A stretch of 64,000 nt of DNA, taken from NCBI GenBank assembly GCA_023055425.1, contig JALGPY010000003.1, forward strand, positions 22,751,001 to 22,815,000, given 5' to 3'. This stretch comes from Linanthus parryae (Eukaryota; Streptophyta; Magnoliopsida; Ericales; Polemoniaceae). Made by a program: the position numbers and the translations under genes. Shown in pieces: positions 35,728-47,345 of this stretch; the first letter of the stretch is position 1; every line of letters starts with the position of its first letter. The notes beneath the pieces are model-generated. The model was not told where the DNA came from. It saw nothing but the letters and a program-made list of their open reading frames with translations, and did no database searches.

Positions 35728-36415
35728 TAGGGGTGTTTGCGGGGCGGTTTGGGCGGGTGAAACCCGTATTTCTCCCCCAACCCAACTACCTCGGGTTAGA
35801 AAAACCTCTACCTAAACCTACCCAAGTAACCGATAAACCCAAACCTAACCGATCGTTTCGGCTCGACTCGGTTCAACTCGGTTTGGGCGGTTTTTTTTTT
35901 TTTTTTTTTTTCAAAAAATGTAGGTGAATATGTGGTAGAATCACAAACTCTGTTATACGATGGATGAAAAAACTAACAGGAAGGCTTACTCTCACAAATA
36001 ACTTCAAAATAATCTCAACTAGTACTATGAACTTTCATAGTCCATATTATTATTTTTCATGGGACATTTGGAGAAGGAAACAAGTTTATAATGACTAATT
36101 GCATATATTAATATATGTGGTAAAAAAATAGTAAATTATGTATCAAATCATTATATATAATCAGTCATTTGAATAAATGTATTATGTTAAAAATATGTAC
36201 TTACTATGATATAAAAATGTGTGCTCATGTTGGGCGGGGCGGTTTGGGGCTAAGCGGCCGAAACGTTTTGAAAACCATGATCAATCGATAGTTGGGCGGG
36301 TTGAAATTATTCATACCCGAAATCAATCATTTAGCCCCATTGTCTTTATATTTCGGGTAGGTTCGGCTCGGACCGACCGGTTTGGGCGGGTCGCTCGGGT
36401 TTTTGAACACCCCTA
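35728..36415. mobile_element. Non-autonomous hAT-type element upstream of F-box 3
   Basis: The ends are TAGGGGTGTT on the left and AACACCCCTA on the right. The 8-bp duplication CCAACTAC lies at 35720-35727 and 36416-36423. Subterminal DNA is rich in GGGCGG/CCGCCC and GGTTTGGGCGG words on both sides. The related, uninterrupted sequence at 45198-45300 reads straight through this point, so it serves as an empty site. The insertion lies about 130 bases before the F-box 3 ATG. No transposase frame. Confidence 0.88.
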
Positions 36416-39400
36416 CCAACTACTAGTACACAGCCACTTCCATTCCTTTCTGCAGAGAGCAGAGAAAAATCCCTAATCGAGCTAGGGCGAGTGTGAGAAG
36501 ACCGAAGAGGAGGCACGGACGTGACAGTGAAGACGACGAGAGAGATAGACATGGCTTACCTTCCGGCGGACGTCGTCACAGACATCCTCTTACGCCTCCC
36601 TGTGAAACCACTCCTCCGTTTCAGGTGCGTTTCTAAACCCTGGTGCGCTCAAATCGACAGCCCCCATTTCGTCCAATCCCATCTGAAAAGATCCATCGAA
36701 TCCAAGAACAATCACACCCTCATACTCACAGATTATCTCAGTATCTATTCCGTTAGTCTGTTTTCTCTTGATGCCGCCGTCAAAATCAATCACCCCTTGG
36801 AATGCGACGGAACCCGAATCGAAGTTTTGGGTTCCTGCCATGGATTAGTCCTTCTAAACCACCCCTTGTATTTGGAACCCGTCCACCAAAAAGCACAAAA
36901 CATTACCTTTCAGTGTAAGTAGAAATCAGCCCATGAGTTTTGGCTTAGGCTACGATAAGGTCAGTGATGACTATAAGGTGGTCAGGATGACTCAGATTAT
37001 CAGAGGTTTGGATGACTATCAGGTCTACAGTCTCAAGTCGAATTCATGGAGGAGGATTAAGGATCCCCCTTTTTACTCCCTACATGACCCAGCAATGTAG
37101 AAAATTTGCAGAATAGGTAAGATTTTAGAAAACACTTGACAAATGGACATCAATATTAAAGTCCAATATTTTATTTAAAATTGATTAGCTTAATGAGACT
37201 CCTTAATTAAAATTTGACTTCAAACGAAATTTTCAAGAAAATTAATAAGAATTAACTTCCCCTTTCTCTCCTCTCCCTCTTTTGATCTATCAGCCCCTTT
37301 ATCGAATCAGCCTGTCCAAATCTCGCTGCAACACTTCTCCGACCACCATCATCAACTTCTTCGACCTCCCTCTCTCTCTCTTTGGTGGCGTCAAGATCGA
37401 AACGCAGATTTGCCCCCTTTAATTTGTCGACACTACCATTACTCTGTTGCTACCTACTACTTCCAGTCGGTTGTGAAGAAGAAGAACATGAAGAACAAGA
37501 AAGGGAAGAAGGTGAAGAAGAAGAAGAGGAACAGCATCAGAAAATAGAAGGTTTAGACACTGATGTTACAGATTGGATTCATATTTATCGAATTCAAAAA
37601 TTGTTTGATGAAAAAAATCAACAAGAACAACAGAGACAACAATGAGAACATGAACAACAACAAAAAATAGCCAATCGATGAAATCTAAGGAGGAACTTGT
37701 AATCTCCACCGATTTTGTGAATCTGTTCATATAATTGGATGTAGGGAAACATGCCCGTTTTACAGGGATTTCGACGTATATTGAACAAATACTTCGATAA
37801 TATAATAGATAGTTCAAATGCTTCAAACGCCTAATTCGATGACATGGGGCTTGATGATTGAACAACCTAAGTGCTAGACACAAAATTAATTGAGAATTTG
37901 ATATGTTAACTTTGACTCGTGATTCTTCAAGCAACAAGCCAAAGGCCTTCGAAGTTGTCCTTTCAAACTAGTAGTTCGATGACTATCAGTTCGATGGGGT
38001 CTGTTGCTTGAATTTTTTAAACTTCTTGTGCCATATATGTCGAACTGATAGTTCGATGCATCGAACTACATTTCACCAAGTCCAGAGATTTAAAGAAATT
38101 GTAAGGACATATTGATCATCGAGCTAGCCAATAGGATGAATGAGTTGGGAAGGGGGAACATGACCAAAATCAGATAAGATATTGGAGAAGCATGATGTTC
38201 AGGGAGAGAAGCATGACAAAATACGTGGGTGGATGACATGGGTTGGGAAGGGGGTCGAAGAGATAGGTCAGGCACATCCCTAAGTAAAGAATTTTTCTTG
38301 ACGATGGGGTAGCTAAGTTTATATTGAAAACCTACTCCCTAAACTATAAACCCTATAACCCATCTAACTAATAGTTCGATATGTCGAAATGTCAGTTTGA
38401 TGACTATTCTTTTTGGGACGTTATCACCCGTTTGTTGAAGAAAGAGTTTGTTTTTCGGTGACTATTCTTCTTGATTAAATCCAACAGGAATTGTTAAAAA
38501 CTTCTATAAAAACATGAACTTGCTATTGATTTTCTGTGAAATCAAGGGCGACAGCCCCATCGAACATTTATAGAATCGAACATAGTTGAGGTGGTCACTT
38601 GGTTTTTAAACGCACTTGTGCCAGCGATGTCGAATTGAGGGAACATTAAGTTATTATTTAATTATGTTTAACACTTAAATAATAATTTACAACTATGTAT
38701 TAATTATTTTTGGTTGAATTGTAATTTTTTTACCACTCGGTGATATTGTTTCGTTATTTCGTAGATTACAGCTCTAGGACCATTGCCTCAGAAGGTGTAC
38801 GTTGGACTTTACAAACCGGATTCTATATCGGCCGGGTGTAACAAGATTCAATATTAGCGAGGTGTAAAGTGCAGTCGAACTCCACGTTGAAGGATTATGC
38901 TTCGACCGTTGTTAGGAGATTTATTCGGCGAAGGTTGGCGAGCCTAAAGTGGATTTTGTGCTTGTTGGACTGGAATGAAAAATCAGTACTCGGGAATAAT
39001 TACTAACATGGTGACACACGGGAGGCTCTTGGTGAACAAGGATAACGAGCTATGGTACAATGTTGCGGCTTTGTCGCTCGTTTCTCGAAAAAAGAGTTCT
39101 TACTCGTCTTCGGGCTAGATATAACACTTAAAAGAATAATTAAGCATAAATATTTATTCCTCATTTTAATAAATTAACTAAAACAAATTAAGTTTTCGAT
39201 CCTTGTGAAATCCTTAACCTAGCATAACACTTTGTTGATGAGCAGGTTGATGGAGCAGCTGATCGAGAGTGTCCAGCCATCAGATTTTAGGTTTTCATGT
39301 AGATATTTAGTATTATGTTTTTGTACTTCTTGTAATGAAAACTATTACATTTCTCTGCTTCTTGTAACGAAAACTACTTATGTTGCATTCGCTAATTCGA

Positions 39401-39545
39401 ACGTTCGATTTGCTACATAATAAATGAAGCTTTATGGTACTCCACTATCACTACATACTTATCTCTATGTTCGCGTTTATCCACATGGGGGCTGTGAGAT
39501 AGAGTCACCCTCGCATATAAATCATATGGGAGTCAAGGGGTTTAA

Positions 39546-39905
39546 GTGGCTTGGAGGCTAGAGTAGGGATCGTCGCACGTGAATAGCTAGCGGTTACCCT
39601 CACGTGCTACCCTCGTCAGTTATCAGAGAGACTTGCGAATCATACGCCTATATATGCGGTCGACCGTACACGTGCGCAACAGTTATATAACCGCATGCGA
39701 CGGTTATATAACTTCTCGTAAGTGTTCTCGTAATTGTTGTGCCTATTGGACTTGGGGGTGCGAGTGTCTTGGAGGCTAGAGTATGGATCATCGCATATGA
39801 ACCGCGGGTCCCGCATGCGACCTTTGTATGTTATCCAGAGATATGCAATTTGGACTATTCGTGTTCCTGAGTTTACAGACCATGATCCCTGTATATACGG
39901 GACAT
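39546..39905. repeat. Degenerate ~225-bp direct repeat
   Basis: CTTGGAGGCTAGAGTA followed by a GGATC(A/G)TCGCA stretch occurs at about 39551 and again at about 39769, with loosely similar flanks. It lies inside the F-box 3 insertion. Meaning unknown. Confidence 0.5.
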
Positions 39906-40295
39906 CACCCATCTAATTAGGCGGATTTTACGGCCACGTGTGGTTCCATCACCATCGTGGATGTCTACCCACGTCCTCCCTATCAGGAATGTATATATAG
40001 AGGTATGTCCCATTCGCATATAGCCCAGATAAGATTAGCAAGCAAACTTCAAGAAATTATTGTCACCTCTCTGAATAACATGTGTTGCCTTGCTCTTACC
40101 CTAAAGCTTACTCTCAGCCTCAGGCCCTAAACAGATTAACTGGTGTCATTTGTTTTGTTCTCCTGCAAGCTAATTTCTCCAGATCCCTCTCTATACTACA
40201 CTAGTAAGACTCAATATTTGTCTTACCATGTAGAAAAAGAGAAACCAAATCCAAGTGGATTCGAAAATGGTTAAAAGGATGTCGAGAAACAAGTA

Positions 40296-40845
40296 GACTT
40301 GGGTATCAAACTGTTAGTTCTACCATCGAACTAACAGTTCAATTGGTGTAAACTTGTCGAACTAACTGTTTCATGGTCGAACTGCTTATTTCAAAAACCC
40401 ATACCCTAAGACCCGTCGAACTCCTTGTTCGAAAAATCGAAGTCTTTGTTCGATAGTCTCTTTCGGAATAGAAAAGTTTCCCCCATCGAACACATAGTTC
40501 TACAGTCGAGTTCATAATTCAATAAGTATATTTCTTCATATTCTAAAACAACTCTATTGAACATATAGATCGATATGTTAAACTCTGAATTGCTGTTTTA
40601 GCATAATTTGAAGGAGTATTCCTATCGAACTATGAGTTCTTTGTATCGAAATCTAAGTTCGGTAGACTTTAACTAAGAACTCCGAGTTCGATGGTGTTGT
40701 TGTAGAATTTGAATGAACATCCCAATAAAAATCTGAGTTCGACGTATCAAACTCTGAGTTCGATAGAATGTAACTAAGTCTTTGAAAAAAGACATCGAAC
40801 TGTGAGTTTGACCTGACGATTTGAGTTCGATGGACATGTTCCAAA
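40296..40845. repeat. Cluster of TCGAAC / GTTCGA words
   Basis: More than a dozen copies of TCGAACT, AGTTCGAT or one-base variants lie in both orientations over about 550 bases. Similar copies occur at 37965-38060, 38375-38400 and 38570-38635. Paired copies such as ATCGAACTAACAGTTCAATT make short dyads. This resembles subterminal transposase-binding repeats of large DNA transposons. Confidence 0.7.
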
Positions 40846-42486
40846 ACACTCATCTCGGGTTCACTATGTCGTTTGCTATTTCAATCTTTTCAACAATAAC
40901 AAATGATGAAAAATAAGAATATTAGCACATGAAGAACTTACCCAAGCAAAATATGCAAATAAAACACATTGAGTTACAACAGAAGTCAAGCTTTGGACAA
41001 AACCCAACAATGGAGTTGAGAGAAATGAAGAGAGAGAGGGGGGGGGGGGGGGGGTCAATGTGCCTGCAAATGGAGTTAATATGAGATGTGAATGTTGGCT
41101 GAGAGTTGTAATAGGTTGGTAAGAGAGTTATGTTAGTTGTACTAGTTAGTTGAATGAACTGAAGTTGAGATACATGAAGAGAGAAAAAGCTTCTGCAACA
41201 CCCCTCTGTAAATTCATGAAGAAGATGATAAAGAGAGAGGTAGTTATGGCTGGTTGTTTTTTAAAGTAGATGGACCCCACATATTTTGTTAGTTAGAAAC
41301 CAATTGGAATTACCATTTCATGTCCATTTGTCAACACCTACCAATTTCATGTCCATTTGCCTATTACTAATGGACATGATGTCCATTTTGCAAACCCCCC
41401 CCCCCCCCCCCCCCCCAGCAATGTTTGCTAATGCTATGTACTTCCTATATGACCCAGGGATGTTTCTTAATGGTGCTTTACATTGGGTTGCATCTCTTGC
41501 CTCTCCATTTCATCCTCCTCATTGGTCCCTTCTTGCATTTGATCTCGCCACTGGGAAGTATCGATTCGTCCCCTTGCCTGACTTCGGTGATTGGAAATTT
41601 ATCCTGTCTGTCAAGGTGTTGGACGGCTGTTTGTGCTTATCGTGTAGTAGTAACATCGCTGGCGGCCGTTTTGATTTGTGGGTTATGAAGGATTATGGAG
41701 TGAGGGAGTCATGGACTAAGCTGGCTTCACACGTACAATCAACGGATGCTAGCCAAGTTCCCTTGGCTTACTCAAAGTTTGGTAGTCGACTTCTTCTGGT
41801 GCAAGACGGCAAGAAGAAGCTTGTTTGGTTTGATCTCGACCGCAATGTAACTGAGGAAGTTAAAGTTCATGGCCTTCCAGATCGTTTTGAATCAGAGGTT
41901 TGTGTCCAAAGCCTTGTTCCACTTGGTGGTGGAGGCAGATCTATCGGGAGGAAGAAACAGGAGAAACAAGAGAAGAAGCAGAAGGGAACCGAGAAGAAAA
42001 GGTACTCTAGAAGCGTTTGTTTTCTACAAACTGTCTACATTTACATTAGCTTATGATAGCCAGTTCTTATTTTGCACCTCAGTTCGTATTCTGGTATTCA
42101 CAGTGCTATGTTTCACGAAAACTTCATATGAAATTACATCTTGGAAGATTACAGTCTACACCAACCATCACATGATTAACTTATTCTTTCTCTCAAATGC
42201 AGAGCAAACTCTAGTGATTAACTATTGCTAAAGATTACAACAAGTATCACAGAATGATGAGTTAGTAAGTTTTACTTTAGTGATTTCATATGTATCTAAA
42301 CTTACAGTTCATTAAGAATTTCTAGCATGCTTTTCACTGAAGGAGTCAAAATCTAGCATGCTTCCTGTTATTTCTTTGCACAGGTTGGTACTTAGTCATA
42401 AGCAGGGACAGAAAGTGAGGAGAAAGGGCTTCAGTCTTTTCAAGATTTCAGTTGTGTTGTTTTGCAATCTGCTTAAGCTTGCCACT

Positions 42487-42580
42487 GTTGCAACTTTTGG
42501 CATGAGTTGCAACTGTCACAGATGTGTAATGGTGTTGCAACTTTTGGCATGAGTTGCAACTGTCACAGATGTGTAATGGT
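42487..42580. repeat. Two tandem 47-bp units
   Basis: The unit starting GTTGCAACTTTTGGCATGAG runs 42487-42533 and is repeated exactly at 42534-42580. It lies in the putative 3' intron of F-box 3 and contains the inverted words GTTGCAA and TTGCAAC. Confidence 0.9.
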
Positions 42581-42871
42581 GCATTTAAGTGGACTTCGCC
42601 CTTGATAGCTAGATGACATTGTAATGCTTGGTCTTGTGATCCTGAATATTTGGCTCCGAAATATACTTGCATTATCCTTATATCTAGAGGAAAACAGACC
42701 GTGTTTAACTTCTCTTTTCGCATAGAAGGTTGTACTTTTTTGTTTACATATTATCTATGTTTGCCATGGTCCTTAATCTCCCTTACTTTTGACCTTTGAT
42801 TTTGTTTCTGGTAGACGGGGTTTCCTCTCAGAGGGGTTCAAACTAGTGCTTTAGGCGAGTTGAAGAATTAG

Positions 42872-44545
42872 GAGACATGAAGTACCAAGGTAAATCAGTA
42901 CTTTGTTTCTTCCTTTCTGTTGAAGTTGGCAAATTGATACTAGTTAACTGAAACTATTTCTCTTGTTTACATCTCAGGAACTACAGCGGGCTGATAGAGT
43001 TGGAGCAAGTTAGGAAGTAAAGAGGTTCATCATTAGGGTAAACGGAATTGAGTGGAAATTAGCTCTTTTGTAATCATTTACTTACTACTACATGTTAAGC
43101 AGCATATCATCTTCCTCTCTACTGTTAATTTTTGTAATGTGAAACATGAAAACATGGGTAGGATGTGCGCTGAGTGATACTATATGTTACTTCCCCCACA
43201 GGTTGGGAATTAAATTGCATCTAATGATTTGACCTATTGCTGTTCCCAATAACTGTAGTGTTTCAGTTTTATTTTGCGACTCGCCCTCTCTACTGTTTTG
43301 GGTGATCTTATATGAAGTTGTATGTAGTCTAATGACCAATATGAGGATGTTTTTGATGAGTTTAGTGTGAAAATTTTAACCTGTTATTCCACTTTTTCGG
43401 AGCTGTTTGAGTTGCTCCATTGGCATTCCGGTTGAGAGCCTATTGGTTTGAACTTCTTATATTGTCATGATATCAAGGAACTCAGACTTATCTTGTGCAT
43501 AGAACTAGTGTATTACCTCTGCCCAAAGATACTACGTAAATGCCTCAGTCCCAAAAGCACTACGTTAGAAGCTTGCTGGTTATATGGGAATTTTAGAACA
43601 TTTTGGGTCATAATCAAGGGCGGGGCCATGTAGCCCCGCCCCCCAAATTTTACAAAAACACTAGATAATTCCTAATTTGCAAAAATAAAAAATAAAAAAA
43701 AAAATAACTGTTTTTCTATAGACGTAAAAGTGCCGAGTAATTATTGCATGCCCTAAGAGTAAATATGACGTGGTGCTCTAATCAATACAGCACAGGACAC
43801 GTCAGGAACATGTAGGAAATCCACTTTCTTTTGTCTGCCACTTATTCTCTTTCTTCCTGACGTGTTCTGTGATGTATGGTTGGAGCAAAACCACATCATT
43901 TACTCTAGAGCATACAAAAACCATTCCTCTCTCTTGTCTCTCTCACTCATTCCTATCTCTCTATATCTCATCGTCATTTTTTTTTCTCCTCAACAACAGA
44001 GCCTACAGCTCTCTGTCTCCCTCCCCCAGTTCAGTCTAACACATTTTTTTTACTCGCAACGATGAACTAGTATGAAATTGACTTTTTGGCAGTTACTCCT
44101 CTCACAGATCTAGACCAAAAATTACCTGGAGCAAATATATTTTATGAAGTTAAAAACATCAATACCACAGTAGATCCATTTCCGCAAAAACATATCGGAG
44201 AAATTCTGATTCCCAACGCCGGAGGTGAAGACCGGTCAGAGAAGTGTAGACTTTTGTGGAGGAGAAATAAAATGACTATGGACAGATGGAGATAGGGATA
44301 AGATAGGGATAAGAGAGAGATGAGAGAGAGAGGTATATCAATTAAAAACAGTAAATTCTGGTGATAGAATAAATCCGCGCGTGGTGATTCTTTTACCAAT
44401 TGTTTCTTTCTCACAAACACCACGTGACACATCACTAGCCACATGATTTGAACTGCACCACCCACTGCACTGGTTGGAACCGTAGCAAATCCGGGTTGGA
44501 GCCTCCTCACTAGTAAATAGGATAGAGTAGAATTTCTTACCTTGT
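42872..44545. other. Spacer after F-box 3, no gene seen
   Basis: A further donor/acceptor pair (CCAAG|GTAAAT at about 42890; CATCTCAG at about 42978) could extend the F-box 3 3' UTR. GGGCGGGGCC...GGCCCCGCCC-like palindromic DNA near 43618-43645 looks like a transposon end. A frame at 44086-44295 has no recognisable family. Nothing else is supported. Confidence 0.4.
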
Positions 44546-44720
44546 AATAGGCCTGTCAATCTCAGCTCAGCCCACCAACCCGCCCATGCCCATTGTGATT
44601 AAACGGGTTCAAACCCGCTCATTTAACAAAGTGGGCTTCCTGGGCTCGCCCATTTTAACCCGTTTCTTATGTGGGCGGGCATGGGCTAACCCGACTAACC
44701 CATCTAACCCGACTTTGACC
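44546..44720. mobile_element. Single hAT-like terminus
   Basis: TAGGCCTGTCAATC at 44547 is followed by repeated AACCCG, GGGCGGGC and ACCCGCCC words, the composition seen at the ends of the element at 35728-36415. No partner end or target duplication was found, so it is a fragment at best. Confidence 0.4.
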
Positions 44721-45197
44721 TGCGTATATACCTTTCATTCTTATCTATCTCTTTCTCTCTCTTCGTCTGTGTGGTACGGCAGTGCAACGAGAGCTCGTTC
44801 CTCCATCTCTCGCTCTGCTCCCATCAATTTCCAAGCGACGATTTCAGGTTTGTGGCGTCAGATCTTCGTTATCTTCTCTTTCTTCGTAATTAGGGTTACA
44901 AAAAATGTTCTTCGTTCTTTATATTTTTATTTATTAAGTCACTACTCTAATTTTAGTCATGGGGAACAAACTGCAATTAAAAATTTGTTTGTTAATGGAA
45001 TAGTGAACGGAAAAGTCATCTGAAACATGATGAAACCACATGTCACGCAAGAGTAATTTTTCACACCACGGGTCAGTTATATGAATTGAGCTGAAACCAC
45101 AAGTCACATATCTGTAATTTACCCATCAGAAAATTGTTACAATGCTAAATTTATAATTGGAGTAACAAAGTCAAAGTGTTTGTTTCCAAATCATCCA

Positions 45198-45300
45198 CCT
45201 CCAACGTGGCGTGGCACGGTGCCCCAGACGAGTTTCTATTTACGCCCGCTCTCTGTACAATTGCTAGTCGTCCAACTACACAGCCATTCCTTTCTGCACG
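45198..45300 (+). other. Gene-less copy of the F-box 3 upstream region
   Basis: CCTCCAACGTGGCGTGGCAC and, further on, CCAACTACACAGCCA plus CATTCCTTTCTGCA match the DNA flanking the hAT-type insertion upstream of F-box 3 (35670-35727 and 36416-36455). No F-box frame follows; the similarity ends near 45300. It is a relic of another duplication and an empty site for the hAT-type element. Confidence 0.65.
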
Positions 45301-45479
45301 GGACAATTTGACAAATGCCTTTCCTAGAAATGGCTATTTGTTTTGTAATATTCTCCCAATTCAAATTGGGAATCTAACCTCCAATTTAAACAGCCACTAC
45401 TTATCAAATAACTTGTTTGTTAGTTGATGTGTGGTCCCCCCAAACAATTCAAAAAAAATCATGAATATGTTCTTTTATT

Positions 45480-46890
45480 CGTCACTCTGGCATATTTATT
45501 CGTCAGTTTGCTGATAAATCGTCATAGTTGAAAGTGAAGTTTCAGCTGTTTAAGAGACGAAAAAATTTGAAGTTTCAGGTGAAACTTCACTTGACTCCTC
45601 TGAGTGAAGTTGTGGAGAAGTGAAGTTGTGAAGTTTCAACTGAAACTTTATTTTATTGGTCAAAACTTCAAATTGACCCATTACTTGAAGTTTTGACGAA
45701 AAAAATGAAGTTTCATATAACCTTCTGAAACTTCAGTTTTGGTCGTCAAAATATCACTTTTTTATTTAATTTACCATACTGTCCCTCCCCCATGCTACGT
45801 AAATTTCACATCCCGCTCTCTCTAAAGCTTTCAATGTTTCACCCACACTCACCAAACAAAAGTACGGTTTCATCAATTTTAGCTACCTTAAATCTCCAAC
45901 AACCAAACAACCTTATACTTGTAAAATCCTCTTTCATTTTCGCAGGTGAATTCATCCTTGTTGTTTCCTCTCTCTCTAGAATTTTTATCTCTTTGTTTCC
46001 TCCATTGTTGTATTTTGTTTGAACCTTGGTTCATCAAGAAACAAAGGTAAAGATTCTGTAGATGTTTTGTTAACGGATTTGGACCATTTTGCTCACGATG
46101 TTCCTCATTTTGTCTAAAATTTGTTTGTATGACCATGTTGAAGTTCATGTTGTTGTTGTTCATTGTCTTCCCATATTTTATGAGATTTCATGAACATGTT
46201 ATTTTTTCGTCAGTAAAGCATATTGATTCCTTAGTTTGTGGATAAATCCTCATTGTTGAAAGTGAAGTTACTTGACTCATCTAAGTGAAGTTGTGAAGTT
46301 TCAGTTGAAACTTCATTTTATTCGTAAAAACTTCAAAGGGATTCCTCAAATTTCAATTGATACATGAATTGAAGTTCTGACGAAAAAGAGTGAAGTTTCT
46401 CTTTTTTTTTATTCAGAACTTCAATTCATTCATGGGTCAATTGAAGTTTGAGGAATGTATTTAACCTTTCAGCAGACTAACTTAAATTGCCCTATTATTT
46501 GAAGCTTTGACGAAAAGAATTGAAGTTTCTATTGAACATCTGCAACTTCACTTTTGGTCGTCAAAACTTCAAGTAATGGGTTAACTGAAGTTTGAGGAAT
46601 CTATTTGAAATTTCAGCAATTTAACTTCAATTGACCCATCACGTGAAGTTTTGACGAAAAGAAATGAAGTTTCATATGAACATCTGAAACTTCATTTTTG
46701 GTCGTCAAAACTTCAAGTAATGGTTCAATTGAAATCTATTTGAAGTTTCAGCAGTTTAACTTCAATTACCATTACATGAAGTTTTGACGAAAAAATTGAA
46801 GTTTCATATAAACTTCTGAAAATTCAGTCTTTGTCGGCAAAACTTCAAGTAACTGGTCAATTGAATTTTTGACGAAAAAAACTTCTAACA
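45480..46890. repeat. Array of foldback repeats built on GAAGTTTTGACGA
   Basis: At least five dyad cores occur: 45683-45751, 46364-46429, 46496-46576, 46640-46719 and 46772-46852. Typical cores read CTTGAAGTTTTGACGA, about 45 bases with GAAGTTTCA and TGAAACTTC, then TCGTCAAAACTTCAAG. The 46364 core has a perfect 17-bp stem. The last three are spaced about 144 and 132 bases. Spacers share TCAATTGAAGTTTGAGGAAT. RNA from either strand would form a chain of hairpins. No coding frame. Class unknown. Confidence 0.8.
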
Positions 46891-46909
46891 GACAACAAAA
46901 TCGTAAGAA

Positions 46910-46928
46910 CCCTAAACCCTAAACCCTA
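46910..46928. repeat. Short interstitial telomere-type run
   Basis: CCCTAAACCCTAAACCCTA is two and a half units of the plant telomere repeat at the edge of the foldback array. This short length also occurs by chance or as telo-boxes. The DNA from here to 47345 holds no gene I can recognise. Confidence 0.6.
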
Positions 46929-47345
46929 CTATTGACGAATTAACATGTACGATTGACGAAAAATCATGTAACTGACCGAAAAAACATAAATTCTAACCCC
47001 TAAACACAAATATTGACGAATAAAAGTGTAAACACTAAACCCTGAAAATAATATTTACGCCTTTATAACATCTTTCTTATACTTGGTGACCATCATTTTG
47101 CAAAAATGGTGAAGAAATTGTGAATTCTAGTTGTGTGGAATGGTTCCTGGTCAATGATTCAGGACAAGCACTTGTATTTGGGAGAAAAAATGAAGACATT
47201 GGGGTTCGCTTTGTAAAAAGGAACTCATTTAGAGACGTTGAAACAAGAAATTGTTGAAAGAATGGTGGACGAACATGACCGGTACAAGAAGACACCATTA
47301 CATGTACAGTACGATGACATGTTCCCGCCAACCCTGATTGATTGT

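Larger units (their letters stand above)
37099..41413. mobile_element. Unclassified 4.3 kb insertion in F-box 3
   Basis: AGCAATGT ends at 37098 and recurs at 41417-41424. With the preceding C residues the repeat is 8-11 bp, but a C-tract at the right border hides the exact length. TTGACAAATGGACAT at 37136-37150 is found as a perfect reverse complement at 41320-41334, near the opposite end, and the short GTCCATTT word recurs three times at the right end. TCGAAC/GTTCGA words cluster in both halves. No transposase was recognised. One frame (37382-37645) has a Glu-rich stretch and a Gln-rich end and may be captured host DNA. The duplication length suits Mutator or hAT. A TATATATA-containing stretch at about 39900-40100 could be a nested LTR, unproven. 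Confidence 0.7.
36551..42871 (+). pseudogene. F-box 3, FBA-type F-box gene broken by a frameshift and a 4.3 kb insertion
   Basis: The ATG at 36551 opens MAYLPADVVTDILLRLPVKP with a complete F-box (to about 36690) and the first FBA motif GSCHGLVLL (about 36835). A frameshift near 36870 puts WNPSTKKH and the following DDYKVV...WRRI into another frame, and the first frame ends at 36922. At 37098 the gene is cut. It resumes in matching phase at 41417 with GMFLNGALHWVA, AFDLATGKYRFVPLP, LWVMKDYGVRESWTKL and SLVPLGG, then a Lys/Gln-rich tail. A donor at 42002 and an acceptor at 42831 would join a last exon ending at 42871. Unlike F-box 1 and 2 it has no visible short 5' exon. The frameshift makes it a likely pseudogene even without the insertion, unless the shift is a sequencing error. 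Confidence 0.8.

Noticed and set aside
40040..40200. Possible solo LTR end inside the F-box 3 insertion
   Set aside because: A TATATATAG stretch and LTR-like composition were seen but no matching second copy, TG..CA borders or target duplication could be fixed.
41039..41416. G-run at 41039-41054 and C-run at 41396-41416 as transposon terminal inverted repeats
   Set aside because: Homopolymers in opposite orientation alone are weak evidence, and the flanking DNA does not pair. They may also have inaccurate length in the assembly.
46910..46928. Possible internal telomere or chromosome-fusion point
   Set aside because: Only two and a half units. Such runs are common in plant DNA and nothing else supports a fusion.
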